Source: Planctomycetaceae bacterium (GTDB lineage Bacteria > Planctomycetota > Planctomycetia > Pirellulales > Pirellulaceae). From it: DNA of 43,352 bases. Location: assembly GCA_005798335.1 (NCBI GenBank), contig SYJV01000215.1, positions 1 to 43,352 on the forward strand. Direction: 5' to 3'. Below, piece by piece: positions 1-10,100 of this stretch (position 1 is the stretch's first letter; each line of letters begins with the position of its first letter). The position numbers were made by a program, and so were the translations under genes. Below the pieces are notes generated by a model, which was not told the origin of the DNA, did no database searches, and worked only from the letters and a program-made list of their open reading frames with translations.

Positions 1-1038
1 GGAGACGAGCACAAAAAACAACGTTAAGTATTTTGGATGAGGTCGGCAATTGACCAACTCGCCATGGCAAGTCATGCAACATGCGAACAAGACTGCGGAG
101 TAAATCCAAATTTGGTCCGAAATCGCTACGTCGACATCTTCCTCCAATACCCAAATTGCAGCCGGTATCGCAACTAGCAGTGCCATGCCGAAAATTCGTC
201 GATCGTACCATTCAGGGTTGTCAAAGCAGATGATGAAGGTCAGCAAATACAGACTGAGCGGCAATACCCACAGGAACGGCACTGTCGCCACATCAATGCA
301 CAGTTGATTCGTGGTTGCCAACAGCATAGCTGAACCAAACGCTGCCAAACCGAGCCACAACAGCATCGCGCCCCAGCTCGGCGGCTTGGCATTTGTGCCG
401 TCAGTTAAATCCGGCGCGCCGACCGATTTTGACGGCTGGTCCGAGCGCTGTGGCTCGCCTTGCATCAGCAATCTCACCCCACACCACGTTGCCAACGCTA
501 CGTACAGCATGTAACCCGATCCCCAATTCGACGCTTGTTGTTTCAGCTTCAGCATGGGTTCAAACACAAACGGATAGCTGAGCAACGCCAACAACGAACC
601 AACGTTGGATAGCGAGTACAAACGATACGGTGACTTACCCGGCTCCGTCCTACTAAACCATCTTTGCATCAGTGGCCCCGTCGAAGCCAGCATGAAATAC
701 GGCCCGCCCACGGTCGCCAACAACAGCAGCAGAATTTGCAGCGATGGCGAGCCATCCGCAACAGGCTTCCATGCATCCGACGGAGCAATCGGCAAGCAAA
801 ACAGCGAACCGGCTAGCAACACAACATGCGTCAGCACTTGCGTTCTAACGCTCAACCCAACGCTGATCAAATGTGCATACAGATAACCACCTAACAACAA
901 CACCTGAAAGAACAGCATGCACGTCGTCCAGATCGATGGCCCACCTCCAAACCAAGGAAGAATGAACCGGCCAATCAACGGTTGGACTTGAAATAGCAGG
1001 AAGGCACTAACAAAAATGGTCAAAGCGTAGCGAAGCAT
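1..1038 (-). CDS. Spermidine-synthase-like membrane protein, N-terminal part (cut by window edge)
   Basis: The reading frame is open from the ATG at 1038 to base 1, giving 346 residues with no stop, so the 3' end lies outside the window. The protein is very hydrophobic and starts with a membrane segment (LRYALTIFVSAFLLFQVQPL). Several further membrane helices follow, and the stretch NVGSLLALLSYPFVFEP is typical of the membrane half of fused MFS/spermidine-synthase-like proteins. The visible part ends in a Cys/His-containing loop (CCMTCHGELVNCRPHPKY), also usual at this point in that family just before the C-terminal Rossmann aminopropyltransferase-like domain, which should lie beyond the edge. 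True polyamine synthesis is not established for such membrane-bound relatives. The substrate is unknown. The start has no strong Shine-Dalgarno sequence. The next gene upstream ends 156 bases away on the same strand. Confidence 0.75.
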   Translation of the reverse strand, partial: MLRYALTIFVSAFLLFQVQPLIGRFILPWFGGGPSIWTTCMLFFQVLLLGGYLYAHLISVGLSVRTQVLTHVVLLAGSLFCLPIAPSDAWKPVADGSPSLQILLLLLATVGGPYFMLASTGPLMQRWFSRTEPGKSPYRLYSLSNVGSLLALLSYPFVFEPMLKLKQQASNWGSGYMLYVALATWCGVRLLMQGEPQRSDQPSKSVGAPDLTDGTNAKPPSWGAMLLWLGLAAFGSAMLLATTNQLCIDVATVPFLWVLPLSLYLLTFIICFDNPEWYDRRIFGMALLVAIPAAIWVLEEDVDVAISDQIWIYSAVLFACCMTCHGELVNCRPHPKYLTLFFVLVS

Positions 1039-1194
1039 TATGTTCCTTTGGGTCGGTCCATTTTCACGGTCCGTGATCGCTAACACTGTATGCTGCGTGT
1101 ACCTTACTTGACCACACCCCGATGTACTTTTTGCCCACGAAAGCACCACATTTTTCTGTTTTCAATTGCGCTGGTTTCAACGGCTGACGCAACG

Positions 1195-2652
1195 CTAGTT
1201 CGCATTGCCTTTGGCAGGAGTGGCAGTTCGCCAAACGAGAAATGTCAATCCTGTAAGACAAATCGTAAAGACGACCGCGTTGGGTGTGCGGCTGGTCCAA
1301 GTTTCCCAAGGCATTGGAAAATTGAAGAAGGCATAGTTCAGCAGAAAATACAGCCACGCGGTGACTAACAAGGTAATGCGCAAATATGCTCGTGCAGGAG
1401 GATTGCGACGACTGGCCAGCGTGAACACAACTGCGCAGATCGTGGTGACCGTTAAGGGAAATATAATGTACAGCGCCCAACCGAGATCCGCCGCGATCGC
1501 GTGTTGTTCATAGACCAATTGGCGCACCGTTTTGCCAGCGAAGGGAATAGCCGTAATTGGCAGCAGCATCAAGTACGGAGCCCAGCGCCCTCCGATGACG
1601 CACACGATGGGGATAAACCCCAGTCCCAAGCCATAACCGTAAATTAACCCAACGCGGATGTATGGGTCGCGCACAAATTCTACGGTAACCAGCAACACAA
1701 CATGCAGAATCATCAGCGGTATTTCCACGCTGGCAGGCATAGTAACGCTAGGTTTAGCCGCAAGGGGTACGCCGATTCGCCGGCGATTGATCCACAGTCC
1801 GCAAGCTAGCGCGGCGCCCATCACCGCACCGAACGTGGTCTCCATGAAGTTCCACCAGTTAATCACAGAGTCCACATCGCGCAGCCACTTCGAGGCAAAC
1901 CATGTGTGATGCCAAGCATGAAAGCTCTGCAAACTCTGACCTAATGGAAATCCGATCGCGCCGCCTAAACATCCCCAACCCGCCATGCGTGGCGCTAAAG
2001 TGTCGCGCTTGATCCAGCCACAGTACGTGGTCAAGCACGCTAGAGCCACTACGTAGCCTCCCCAGACTTCCCGTCGCGGTATTAGCTTGCCCTCGGGTTC
2101 CCAATACCAATCATCTGAAAAATAGATTAACGGCAGGCGCCGATTAACCGGGTCAAATGGCTCGTTGAAATAAACGACTCCCGCGACGAAGGCTAAGATT
2201 GCGCCTAGCATCAGCCAGAGCATCTCTAGCGATCGATAACGCACGCCACTGAGCCCAATACCTAGGAATAAGCCCGCAAAGCCGATCCACAAACCGCCTT
2301 TGATCGCCAGGCCAAGCATGCCCCAACCAAGCGCCGCGTAGTTACCAATTAACGGTGCATCATGAGTCAATCCGACCGTTTGACCGTAAGTCATCGAGCC
2401 ACCAAATCCCATGGCTATCGTACACAGCGCCACAGCCCGCGCGGCACTCAAGGCGTTGATTGTTGGACACAATAGTAACGTGAGTGCTAGACTGACCAGC
2501 AAACCGGCGATCATTGCGCCGGTTTCGTGCCCATACTGTCCGCGAATACCCCAGGCCATTCCACCTGCCATTGTGGCGTACATCATCACGCTCCACAAAG
2601 AGCGCTCCTGTGCCGGATCATCCTGCGCTGGCATTGCAGTTCCGTTGTTCAT
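1195..2652 (-). CDS. Polytopic membrane protein, function unknown
   Basis: This gene encodes 485 residues with roughly a dozen hydrophobic segments spread over the whole length, so it is an integral inner-membrane protein. The N-terminal third contains the Gly-rich stretch GGMAWGIRGQYGHETGAMIAG, which looks like a conserved family signature, and a mid-protein soluble loop rich in aromatic residues (DDWYWEPEG). I do not recognise a transport or enzyme motif. The ATG at 2652 is the only sensible start; the first 20 residues are polar and then the first helix begins. It lies upstream of the spermidine-synthase-like gene on the same strand but with a 156-base gap, so co-transcription is possible and not shown. 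Confidence 0.75.
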   Translation of the reverse strand: MNNGTAMPAQDDPAQERSLWSVMMYATMAGGMAWGIRGQYGHETGAMIAGLLVSLALTLLLCPTINALSAARAVALCTIAMGFGGSMTYGQTVGLTHDAPLIGNYAALGWGMLGLAIKGGLWIGFAGLFLGIGLSGVRYRSLEMLWLMLGAILAFVAGVVYFNEPFDPVNRRLPLIYFSDDWYWEPEGKLIPRREVWGGYVVALACLTTYCGWIKRDTLAPRMAGWGCLGGAIGFPLGQSLQSFHAWHHTWFASKWLRDVDSVINWWNFMETTFGAVMGAALACGLWINRRRIGVPLAAKPSVTMPASVEIPLMILHVVLLVTVEFVRDPYIRVGLIYGYGLGLGFIPIVCVIGGRWAPYLMLLPITAIPFAGKTVRQLVYEQHAIAADLGWALYIIFPLTVTTICAVVFTLASRRNPPARAYLRITLLVTAWLYFLLNYAFFNFPMPWETWTSRTPNAVVFTICLTGLTFLVWRTATPAKGNAN

Positions 2653-2789
2653 ATTACGCGTGCTTCATCTGGGCTGTGTTTTTGGGTTTGGGCGTGGGGT
2701 TGGTTGCTGAATTTGGTGTGAAAATTTGGAACGAGCAAGTGTGGAATAGATAGTGTGGAATAGAAAGTGTGGAAGAAGCAGGGAGGACT

Positions 2790-2818
2790 GAGCAATTGAT
2801 GACAATTGCTCTACTCTC
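2790..2818 (-). repeat. Short hairpin repeat (family C), copy 1
   Basis: A perfect 9-bp inverted repeat, GAGCAATTG and CAATTGCTC, separated by four bases, followed on the plus strand by TACTCTC. Read on the minus strand it is GAGAGTAGAG leading into the hairpin. The same arrangement recurs at 23345-23375 and 23463-23492. It sits between the PKS/NRPS operon end and the membrane-protein gene and could fold as a transcription terminator, although there is no T-run. Confidence 0.7.
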
Positions 2819-2879
2819 GAGCGTTTGACAGTATACTTGCGAGGTGCAACTGTGGCAGCAGGCCTAGATTTTTACGATT

Positions 2880-5800
2880 TCAGGTTGAATACGCCATCAG
2901 GCGCGCGAGTTCGGCGACTTGCGGTGGTTGCACCATGCTGTGATGATGGCCCGGTACGAAGTGAACTTGAACCGCATCAGCGATATTGCGCCAGCCACGA
3001 TCCTCGGAAACTTGGACAACAAAGGGAGTATCACTAGGCCGGAACAAGACAATCTTGCCAGGATATTTCTGGATTCGATACTCGCAGGTTAGCGCGACAT
3101 GGTGGTGAAACAACGTTTGCAAATCGTCCAATACCTGCTTGACGACAGCTTCGGGAGTTTCATTGTCGAGCACTCCCAGGTTGCGTGCATGTTGCCACAG
3201 AAAGGGAAGCTGCTCCGATGCATCGAGTTGACTCAGCTCGTCCAATGTCAATTCGATGCCATATTCCAATCCGGCGTTGACTTGTTCGTCGTCGGGGACT
3301 AGATCCGTCGAGCCTTTCGAGATCGTCGAGTCGAGCAGCAGCAATCGCTGCACAACTTCTCCCTGCTGATACAATTGTTGAGCCATCTCAAAGGCAATGA
3401 TTCCGCCCAGCGACCAACCTCCTAGAACGTAGGGTCCACGCGCTTGGCGAGTCCGCACGGCCGCCACGTATTCACTGGCCATTTCTTCCAAAGTGCTTGG
3501 CAGTCGTTCGCGACCGTGCAGTCCGCGCGAACGAATGCCCATCAGCGGCTGGTCGGCCGGCAAATGTTTCGCCAAATCTCGATAACACACCACGATGCCG
3601 CCCGGAGGATGCACTAAGAAAATTGGCGCTAAACTGCCAGTGGGTTTCAGCGGAGACAGCAACGGATGAAATGGATCGTGGGTATCGCGGCGCAAGCGAT
3701 GATGGGGGATGGAGGACGATTCGGTGGATCCGTAGGCAGTGGTTGATTCGAAACCAAAGCGTTCCACCATTTCCGTTTCATATAATTGCACCAACCGCTG
3801 CGCCACTTGCGAAATATCTGCCAGGTCGAATAGAAGGGCCGTCGGTACATGCAATCCAAGAGTTTCGGTAAGCTGAGCAGTCAACATCGCTGCTTGAAGT
3901 GAACTGCCGCCGAGATCGAAAAAGTTTTGATTGACTCCTACTCGATCCATGCCCAACGTAGACTGCCACGCTGCCGCCAAGAACTTCTCCAATGGTGTGT
4001 TTGGTTGGACCAGTTGATCGTCGTCGATGTCAGCTTGGATATCCGGCAAACGATTGCGATCAATTTTGCCACTAGTGGTCATCGGTAGGTTGTCGATACC
4101 CCGAACCGCCACAGGTACTTTGTACGATGGGAAGCGATCCGCCAGAAATGCGCGCATTTGCTGCGAGAGATTTTGCGGTGCAGTTGCTGGATCGTGCAAA
4201 GTCACAAAGGCAACTAATTGCGCCGCTAGTGAGTGAGCGTGAGATACCTTTACGGCCGCAGAGCGCACCAAAGGATGCGATTGCAGCAGCGCTTCTATCT
4301 CGCCAAGTTCAATGCGGTAGCCCCGGAGCTTTACTTGCTGATCCATGCGTCCCATGAACTCAATATTACCGTTGGGCAACCGCCTGCCGCGATCTCCGGT
4401 CAAGTACATTCTCGTCTGCTGAGTGGGATCAAAGCGGTTGACGACGAATCGCTGGTGCGTCATGCCGGGATGGTTGAGATAGCCGCGAGCCAATCCTGGA
4501 CCAACGATTGCCAATTGGCCTGGAACCGTGTCCGGGACTTGTTCAAGCGATTCGTCCAGTATGTAAACAGTCGTATTGGAAATCTCGCGGCCGATGGGTA
4601 TGGGACGGCGTGCGTCCCAATTGCTTACTTTAAAGGCAGTCGTTTCTACGGCAGCCTCCGTAGGCCCGTAAAAATTCCAGAGCTCAGCCCCCGAGACTTT
4701 GTGCAATAGCCCCGGCAAGTCCGATGGCATCGCTTCACCGCCGGTCCAAATTTGCCGCAGCGAACCGCATTGTTTGAATCGGGTATGATTGACCAGCATG
4801 CGCACTAGACTGGGAACTGCGGGCAATATCGTGATCTGGTCTCGCACAATCTGGTCTATCAATCGATCCAAATCATGGCGGGCGGCTGACTCCGCCCAGA
4901 CCAACGATGCACCTTGAGTAAGCGCCGTTAAACATACTCCGATACACGCATCGAATTGATGGGACAACATAACCAAAACGCGATCACTATTGGACAGCGG
5001 TACCGCTTGGCAACGCCATGCCAGCGTATTACAAATTGCTTGATGTTCGATCATCACGCCTTTGGGAGTTCCCGTCGAACCAGATGTGTAGATCACGTAG
5101 GCAAGCTGTGCAAAGTTAGACTTGACTGCCGAATCGAATTTAACGAGCGTCGGTCGAGGTTCCACCAGCATCCGAGTTTCGCACTGCGCATTTTCAACAT
5201 GGATGATGGGGCAGCGCATTTGGCCAACATAGTCCGCCGAATTCGTATCCACGATTGCTGCGCACGGTAGCGCGTCGTTTTCAAGCTGATCGCGCGCAAT
5301 CGCTGGCTGCTGCGTATCGATGGGAACGAACGCCGCGCCACTTTGTAGCGTGGCCAGCACGCCGACCAACATTCTAGCGCCGCGACGACCGCAAACCGGC
5401 ACCAGCTTTTCCGGTCCAGCTCCCAATCCGACCAGTTGCTCTGCCATGGACAACGACGTTTGTCGAAGTTCGTCGTAGGTGATCGAAAAATCATCATCGC
5501 GAAGCGCAATTTGATTTGGATAATGCCGGGCGATTGAATTGAACCAATCTTGAACAGTCGAGTAGCCACATGCGGGTATTCGAGGTTGTGCGAGCGGAGG
5601 CTTTTTGGTCAAGTCCGGGCGGAGCGCGACCGAGTCCGAGCGAAATGCCGGACGCCAAGCGACCTTCGAGATTGGGACTCGCGGTTGATCAAGCAAACTG
5701 GCGAGCAAATCCTGAAAATTCGTCGCGAATACTCGCATAGAATCTTCGCAAAACAACTCCCTGGCGTACACCATCATTCCGCGTAGCGCGTCGGTCAACT

Positions 5801-7109
5801 CGAAAATGAACTCAACATCGTAGTGGCAGGTGCGCTGCGGAACGTAGAAGCTCTCTTGCACAAGTCCACCAAAATTTCGAACTTCGCGCTTGTTGGGAAA
5901 CAAAAATCCAGCCCGACCAGACTCCTCGCGATCTTGCGCTTTTTCGAATGTACATGAAACTTGAAACATCGGACTGCGACTGGGATCGCGAGTTGGCGCA
6001 ATGTCGCGAACGATCTGCGCGAAGGGATAGCTCTGATGCTCGAGCGCGTCCAGCAACGTCTGCCCAAACTTCGAGACCAAAAGCGAAAACGTAGGGTCAT
6101 GTTCCAAGTCTGCTCGCATCGGCAGCATATTGACAAAAAAGCCAACTGTGTGTTCGAACTTTTGATGTCCGCGTCCGGAAAATGGACTGCCGATTAGAAA
6201 CGATTTCTGACCAGAGTATCGAGCCAGCAATACTTGTAGGCCACTATGGATCACGGCAAAAGGAGTCGCCTGATGCGCCGCGGCGAACTGTACGATACGG
6301 GACGCAATTGCGTCGGGAAAGTCAAGCGGTACCACGTTCGCTTGGCCGGAGAAATTTGCTGGTCGTGCGAAATCCGAGGGCAATTCCAATACGGTCGGCA
6401 CTCCTTCCAAAATCTCACGCCACTTTTTCTGCAGTGATTCACGGTGCGGGCTCTGCAATAGTTGCTCTTGCTCGCGGACAAACTCAGCATAGTTACCCGG
6501 CGCCGTAGGCAACGGCGGAGTGTTTCCGGCAGCGAAACTGGGATAGGCTGCCTGCAACTCACGCAGCAACAATATCAACGACCAGAAATCAACTACGATA
6601 TGATGTGTGGTTGCCAAGACAACGTAATCGTCGCTGCTCAACTTGTATACGCGAATACGCAGCAACGGTCCGTTCTCAAGATCGAACGGGCGCTGCGATT
6701 CGCGCTGAATTCGCTCTTGAATACGGGCCATTTCCCAACTGGCAGCATCTTCGACAATGAACTCCGGCGGCAGTCGAGCATGGACCCGTTGACGCAGTTG
6801 CGCTGCCGAATCAGAAAACGTGGTGCGCAGGCATGGATGGCGCTCCACCAGAAATTCGATCGCGCGCCGTAAGGCATGGACGTCTAGAGGCGATCGAATG
6901 CGCGTTGGCAAGAACACATTGAACGGCGTAAATGAAGGATCTCGGCGATACGCGTACCAAAGTCCCTGCTGGCCTGCCGACAACGGAAACTCACTTTCCT
7001 CTTCCAAACGCTGCTGCAACAACTTCTTCAGCAACTCCCGTTGCTGTTGCAGCGACAATTGCGACAAACTGGTTTCGATGTGTTTGATTTCAGCGCCCTG
7101 TGGTAACAT
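2880..7109 (-). CDS. Non-ribosomal peptide synthetase, C-A-PCP-TE termination module
   Basis: This 1409-residue protein is one complete NRPS module with release domain. Residues 1-37 form a charged helix likely to dock on the PKS. The condensation domain spans about 40-470 with the active site HHIVVDFWS (His169, His170, Asp174); Phe replaces the usual Gly after Asp, as is often seen in C domains that take polyketide donors. The adenylation domain spans about 515-1025: YTSGSTGTPKG (673-683), GPTEAA, YLTGDRGRR and the catalytic Lys1015 in TTSGKIDRNRL. The carrier domain has DLGGSS with Ser1070 as the phosphopantetheine site. The thioesterase (about 1160-1405) has GWSLGG (Ser1233) and a C-terminal GHHHS His. 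By hand alignment to GrsA the A-domain specificity residues read D-A-G-P-W-G-F-V-E-K, which I cannot assign to an amino acid. It overlaps the PKS gene by 20 bases and is surely co-translated with it. Confidence 0.95.
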   Translation of the reverse strand: MLPQGAEIKHIETSLSQLSLQQQRELLKKLLQQRLEEESEFPLSAGQQGLWYAYRRDPSFTPFNVFLPTRIRSPLDVHALRRAIEFLVERHPCLRTTFSDSAAQLRQRVHARLPPEFIVEDAASWEMARIQERIQRESQRPFDLENGPLLRIRVYKLSSDDYVVLATTHHIVVDFWSLILLLRELQAAYPSFAAGNTPPLPTAPGNYAEFVREQEQLLQSPHRESLQKKWREILEGVPTVLELPSDFARPANFSGQANVVPLDFPDAIASRIVQFAAAHQATPFAVIHSGLQVLLARYSGQKSFLIGSPFSGRGHQKFEHTVGFFVNMLPMRADLEHDPTFSLLVSKFGQTLLDALEHQSYPFAQIVRDIAPTRDPSRSPMFQVSCTFEKAQDREESGRAGFLFPNKREVRNFGGLVQESFYVPQRTCHYDVEFIFELTDALRGMMVYARELFCEDSMRVFATNFQDLLASLLDQPRVPISKVAWRPAFRSDSVALRPDLTKKPPLAQPRIPACGYSTVQDWFNSIARHYPNQIALRDDDFSITYDELRQTSLSMAEQLVGLGAGPEKLVPVCGRRGARMLVGVLATLQSGAAFVPIDTQQPAIARDQLENDALPCAAIVDTNSADYVGQMRCPIIHVENAQCETRMLVEPRPTLVKFDSAVKSNFAQLAYVIYTSGSTGTPKGVMIEHQAICNTLAWRCQAVPLSNSDRVLVMLSHQFDACIGVCLTALTQGASLVWAESAARHDLDRLIDQIVRDQITILPAVPSLVRMLVNHTRFKQCGSLRQIWTGGEAMPSDLPGLLHKVSGAELWNFYGPTEAAVETTAFKVSNWDARRPIPIGREISNTTVYILDESLEQVPDTVPGQLAIVGPGLARGYLNHPGMTHQRFVVNRFDPTQQTRMYLTGDRGRRLPNGNIEFMGRMDQQVKLRGYRIELGEIEALLQSHPLVRSAAVKVSHAHSLAAQLVAFVTLHDPATAPQNLSQQMRAFLADRFPSYKVPVAVRGIDNLPMTTSGKIDRNRLPDIQADIDDDQLVQPNTPLEKFLAAAWQSTLGMDRVGVNQNFFDLGGSSLQAAMLTAQLTETLGLHVPTALLFDLADISQVAQRLVQLYETEMVERFGFESTTAYGSTESSSIPHHRLRRDTHDPFHPLLSPLKPTGSLAPIFLVHPPGGIVVCYRDLAKHLPADQPLMGIRSRGLHGRERLPSTLEEMASEYVAAVRTRQARGPYVLGGWSLGGIIAFEMAQQLYQQGEVVQRLLLLDSTISKGSTDLVPDDEQVNAGLEYGIELTLDELSQLDASEQLPFLWQHARNLGVLDNETPEAVVKQVLDDLQTLFHHHVALTCEYRIQKYPGKIVLFRPSDTPFVVQVSEDRGWRNIADAVQVHFVPGHHHSMVQPPQVAELARLMAYST

Positions 7110-10100
7110 TTTCGCGCATCATTTGAGCCAGTAGTTCGCTAACTTGTTGGTCCGGCAAACTGGATAATTGATCAAGTAGAGCACCCGCTTGCAGACCTGT
7201 GATTGGCGAATCTATCGGCACGTCCGAGGTACCCTCATCTTTATCGACGTGCGAATTCTCCCCTGCGCAGGAATCTAGCATGCCGCAAAGTGTATCGGAA
7301 AGGGAACTGAGGCTGGCACCGCGCATCAGCGCCGAGATTTGCAGGTTGGTACCGAACTGGCTCTCGATCCAATTTCGCATTTCGACGGCCATCAGCGAAT
7401 CGAGCCCCAATTCCAACAAGGATACGCTGGCGTCGATTTCACTGGCCGGAATTCCCAACAGCGACGATGATTTGCCGCGCAACAAGCGATCCACCAGTCC
7501 AGATCGATCTGACAACGAGGTCGAGCGCAGTTGATCTACTGATACATGTTGCAAGTCTTCAGCGATCGTCCCAGGATTCTTGTTCCGCAGTAAATGAGCA
7601 AATCGATTCGAAACTCGATCAGTGACTCCCAAACCGCGCCAGATCGACCAATCCATGCGCAGTACGCTAAGCTGCCTGGCTTGAGTTTGCATGGCATACT
7701 CCAAGCAGTCGGTCGCCTGACGTACCGTGAAACTCAGCACCCCTTGTCTCTGCAATCGTTCACCCAGTTGTTGGCGCTCTGCCAAGTAACCAACTTCGCC
7801 GAGATGCCCCCAGTTCACCACCAGCGCCGGCAATGCCTGGTTGCGTCGGTAGTGAGCCAATCCATCCAGCATCGCATTCGCAGCCGAATAATTGGCTTGT
7901 CCGGCATGTCCAAAGATGCTCGACAGGGACGAGAACAACACGAAATGGTCCAGTTCTCTGCCCAAGGTCTCGCGATGCAGATTCCAGCCACCAAGAACCT
8001 TGGGTCTGAGCACACGATCGAGAGTTTCGCGGTCAAGATCGATCAGCAACCGGTCCTCAAGCACCATCGCGGTATGAAATATGCCACGCAGTGGCGGTAA
8101 GTTGGCATCGATCCAGTTCAGCACGAATCGCACATCTTCCGCCGATGAAATGTCGGCCGGAAAGGCGGTCACGCGAGCACCGAGTTTGGCGAGTTCATCC
8201 AACAGAGTTTGGCCACTGGGCGCGATCGATTTGCTACGACCGCTCAGTACCAGATGCCGCGCACCGTGTTCGACCATCCAGCGGGCGATCTCCATGCCAA
8301 AGCCACCCAAGCCGCCAGCGATCCAATAGGTAGCTTGTGAATTAAAAGCAATCGGCAAATAAGAACCAGGAAAGACATCGGTCGGTCGATCGACGAACTC
8401 GACCACGACCTTGCCGATGTGTTTGCCTTGTTGCATAAACCGGAACGCGGCATTGGTGTCCTTGGCGGAATACTTGGTGATCGGTAGAGGGTGCAGGGTT
8501 CCTTGATCAAACAAATTCACCAGTTCGCGCAACATGTGTCCCATCCGGTCGGGCTGTTGCTTGAACAGTTGATCGAGATCGATGGCAAAGAAAGCCAAAT
8601 TATTGCGGAATGGAAATAGGCCCAAGGCCGCGTCGCCATAAATGTCGCGCTTGCCAATTTCCAAGAACCGTCCGCCAAGGGATAGTAGTTCAATCCCCTT
8701 TTGAATCGCCTCGCCCGCGAGCGAATTAAGAACTACGTCGACGCCTGCCCGATGTTTCGAGCGCACTTCATCCACGAAATTCAAACTGCGCGAGTCCATA
8801 CACTTGCTGACACCGAGCTGCTCCACGTAGCTGCGTTTCTCGTCGCTGCCCGCAGTCGCCAGGATCTTCGCACCGGCCAGTTGAGCCAACTGAATGGCCG
8901 CCAGGCCAACGCCTCCACTGGCTGAATGTACGAGCACCGATTCTCCGCGCCGAATTCTTGCACAGTCGTGCAATGCATACTGCGCGGTCAAGAATGCAAT
9001 CGGAATACCGGCGGCCTGCGCATGCGTCAGCGCGCGAGGTTTGCGAGCGACTAATGCGGCGTCGACCGTCACATGACTCGCGAACGCACCTGGAGCAACC
9101 GCGATAACTTCATCGCCAATGCGCCACTTTTCAACCGAACTGCCCAAGCGACTGATGCGCCCTGAACACTCTGCCCCTAACAGCACTTGCCCATCCGGCA
9201 ATCCTGGGTAGAGATCGAGAGACTTCATCACGTCGCTAAAATTCAAACCAGTACAGATGACTTCGATTTCGATTTCATTGGGTTTGAGCGGTAACCGCGG
9301 TTTAGTGCGAAATTGCAATTCCTCGATCGATGCAGTACGGCCCATTTGCAATTGAAACGGCAATCTACCCGCCGCGTCCGCCGTAACTCGCTGTTCGGCT
9401 TGTGGCATGAATCTTTGAGCAAATCGCTTGCCTCCGCGCCATTTGATTTCGTCTTCGTCGTTAGACACCGTGACTTCGGCAACTAGATTGGCGATAGCTT
9501 CGTCGTCGACCACCACTGGAAGATCGATCAATCGAGTTCGCAGGCGAGCGAATTCGCTGACTACGACGCGCCCAAAGCCTATCAATGGAGTCTGTGCGAT
9601 CGACATAGCCGGACAGGAAATATCATCGGTCTGGCCGCCCGATGTAATGATCATCATATCCGCCCGACCTAATTCTGCATTACGGTCCCAAGCTTGCACC
9701 AAGTTCAGTGGAGCCAACGTAGTCAGAAGCGTACTATCACGCAGCGCTTCGGTCGAAATAGTTGGAGGCGCAGGAACATCCAAAGCCCAACAGTACAGCA
9801 ACTTGATTTTCCGGCCGCGGAACTGAGATTGGCAGTGGCGTAGGAACGTATCGAAATCCTCGGGCGACTGGCCGTCGATTTCGAATTCATGCTCGGTTAG
9901 GCGGCGAAAGCCGTTGCCGCGTCGAGCTACCACGAATTCATGCGACTGTTTGCCTAGTTGCGAAATCGTCCGCTTGGCGACATTGCCGTTGTCTCCGAGA
10001 ACAATCCACAAATTACTCTGGTCGATCGACGCGCTGTTTTCGGGATTCAGCTCGCTCGATATCCATTCGTAGTTAAAGACGAGGTCCTGAACAGTTTCGG

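Noticed and set aside
1064-1480. 138-codon minus-strand frame
   Set aside because: It overlaps the end of the membrane-protein gene in another frame and has a composition typical of an out-of-frame reading.
4233-4709. 158-codon plus-strand frame inside the NRPS
   Set aside because: Antisense to the adenylation domain, which has an unbroken, motif-rich reading on the other strand.
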